NCBI GenBank assembly: GCA_037953745.1
Contig: JBAKBP010013022.1
Span: forward strand, 1 to 64,000
DNA: 64,000 nucleotides
Source: Lithodes maja
Taxonomy: Eukaryota; Arthropoda; Malacostraca; Decapoda; Lithodidae
Direction: 5' to 3'
Shown: in pieces, positions 63,625 to 64,000 of the stretch
Position numbering within the stretch: the stretch's first letter is position 1
How the letters are laid out: each line of letters opens with the position of its first letter
Program-made: the position numbers and the translations under genes
The notes under the pieces: model-generated
Databases searched by the model: none
The model's input: the letters and a program-made list of their open reading frames with translations, nothing else
What the model was told of the DNA's origin: nothing

Positions 63625-63682
63625 TTTTTTTCGAGTCTTCCTCCTCCCTCATGTTTAGCCCTATTAGTTATGAGATTTCAAG
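63625..63682 (+). repeat. TTAA-G MITE fragment cut by an LTR
   Basis: CCTCCCTCATGTTTAGCCCT and ATTAGTTATGAGATTTCAAG, broken by the LTR at 63683. Confidence 0.65.
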
Positions 63683-64000
63683 TGTTACGACCGGGCACTC
63701 GGGTACACTAGGGCTCTTACACAGGACTCGAGTATGGCTCGCTGCCACAACGGAAACACACGATCCCAACCCCAGAGTACTGCCAGCCGAACAAAAAACG
63801 CCACTACCCTCCAGAGTTCTATCTGCTATAACGGGGTATACAAGAACTCGGTACTAGCGTTTCACACAACAGACTAATAACAAGACGGGAGTTATCTAGT
63901 CTGGTCAACAATCAAACAAAGAAGAAAGTACTACAACACTAAAGAATAGTGTTGGCCGAAGCCGAAGTAATCCACCCTTGAACTAAGAACTTAAGAAGTC
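63683..64000 (-). repeat. Gypsy-2 family LTR, third copy, running off the window
   Basis: Inverse of the last about 318 bases of the Gypsy-2 LTRs, starting TGTTACGACCGGGCACTC. At sites where the two Gypsy-2 LTRs differ it agrees with the 3' LTR. It may be a solo LTR or the edge of another element. Confidence 0.9.

Overview
The window looks like nuclear DNA of an animal, most likely an arthropod and perhaps a decapod crustacean. This is inference: GT-AG introns, an AT-rich and microsatellite-rich background, and dense LTR, RTE, CR1/Jockey, piggyBac and MITE content. No bacterial operon, CRISPR array or rRNA gene was seen. The only tRNA-like sequences are SINE heads.

One host gene is convincing. 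It runs on the plus strand from 3756 to 30747 and encodes an adenylate-forming acyl-CoA / 4-coumarate-CoA ligase-like enzyme. Ten coding exons join in frame with GT-AG borders into about 555 residues, with all the expected catalytic motifs and a C-terminal SKL peroxisomal signal. Its introns are filled with mobile DNA; intron 4 (about 14 kb) holds a complete LTR retrotransposon. Degenerate partial copies of exons 6, 9 and 10 lie beside the real exons.

The rest is mostly mobile DNA. (1) Two full-length Ty3/gypsy-class elements, Gypsy-1 (minus, 14223-23412) and Gypsy-2 (plus, 32696-42274), both carry the integrase upstream of the reverse transcriptase. This is the unusual domain order known from Gmr1-type elements. 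A third LTR of the Gypsy-2 family enters the window at 63683. (2) A lone CR1-type ORF1 (zinc-binding pairs plus an SGNH esterase with all its catalytic residues) abuts Gypsy-2 at 42304-43296 and is preceded by a tandem monomer array. (3) A piggyBac transposase gene on the minus strand (54693-63193) has a large intron that took in an RTE LINE and a 5'-truncated Jockey/CR1-like LINE; another RTE LINE landed in its 3' flank. It has about three reading-frame breaks. (4) At least two MITE families end in TTAA, and several copies share one TTAA in chains. There is also a PIF/Harbinger-like element with a TAA target duplication, a TIR element ending in CAGGGTGTCCC, tRNA-derived SINEs, composite SINE-like elements, and many mini- and microsatellites.

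Interplay, as inference: the piggyBac transposase is a candidate source of mobility for the TTAA MITEs, and the LINE reverse transcriptases for the SINE-like elements that share their 3' tails. The ligase gene appears to have stayed intact while its introns filled up.
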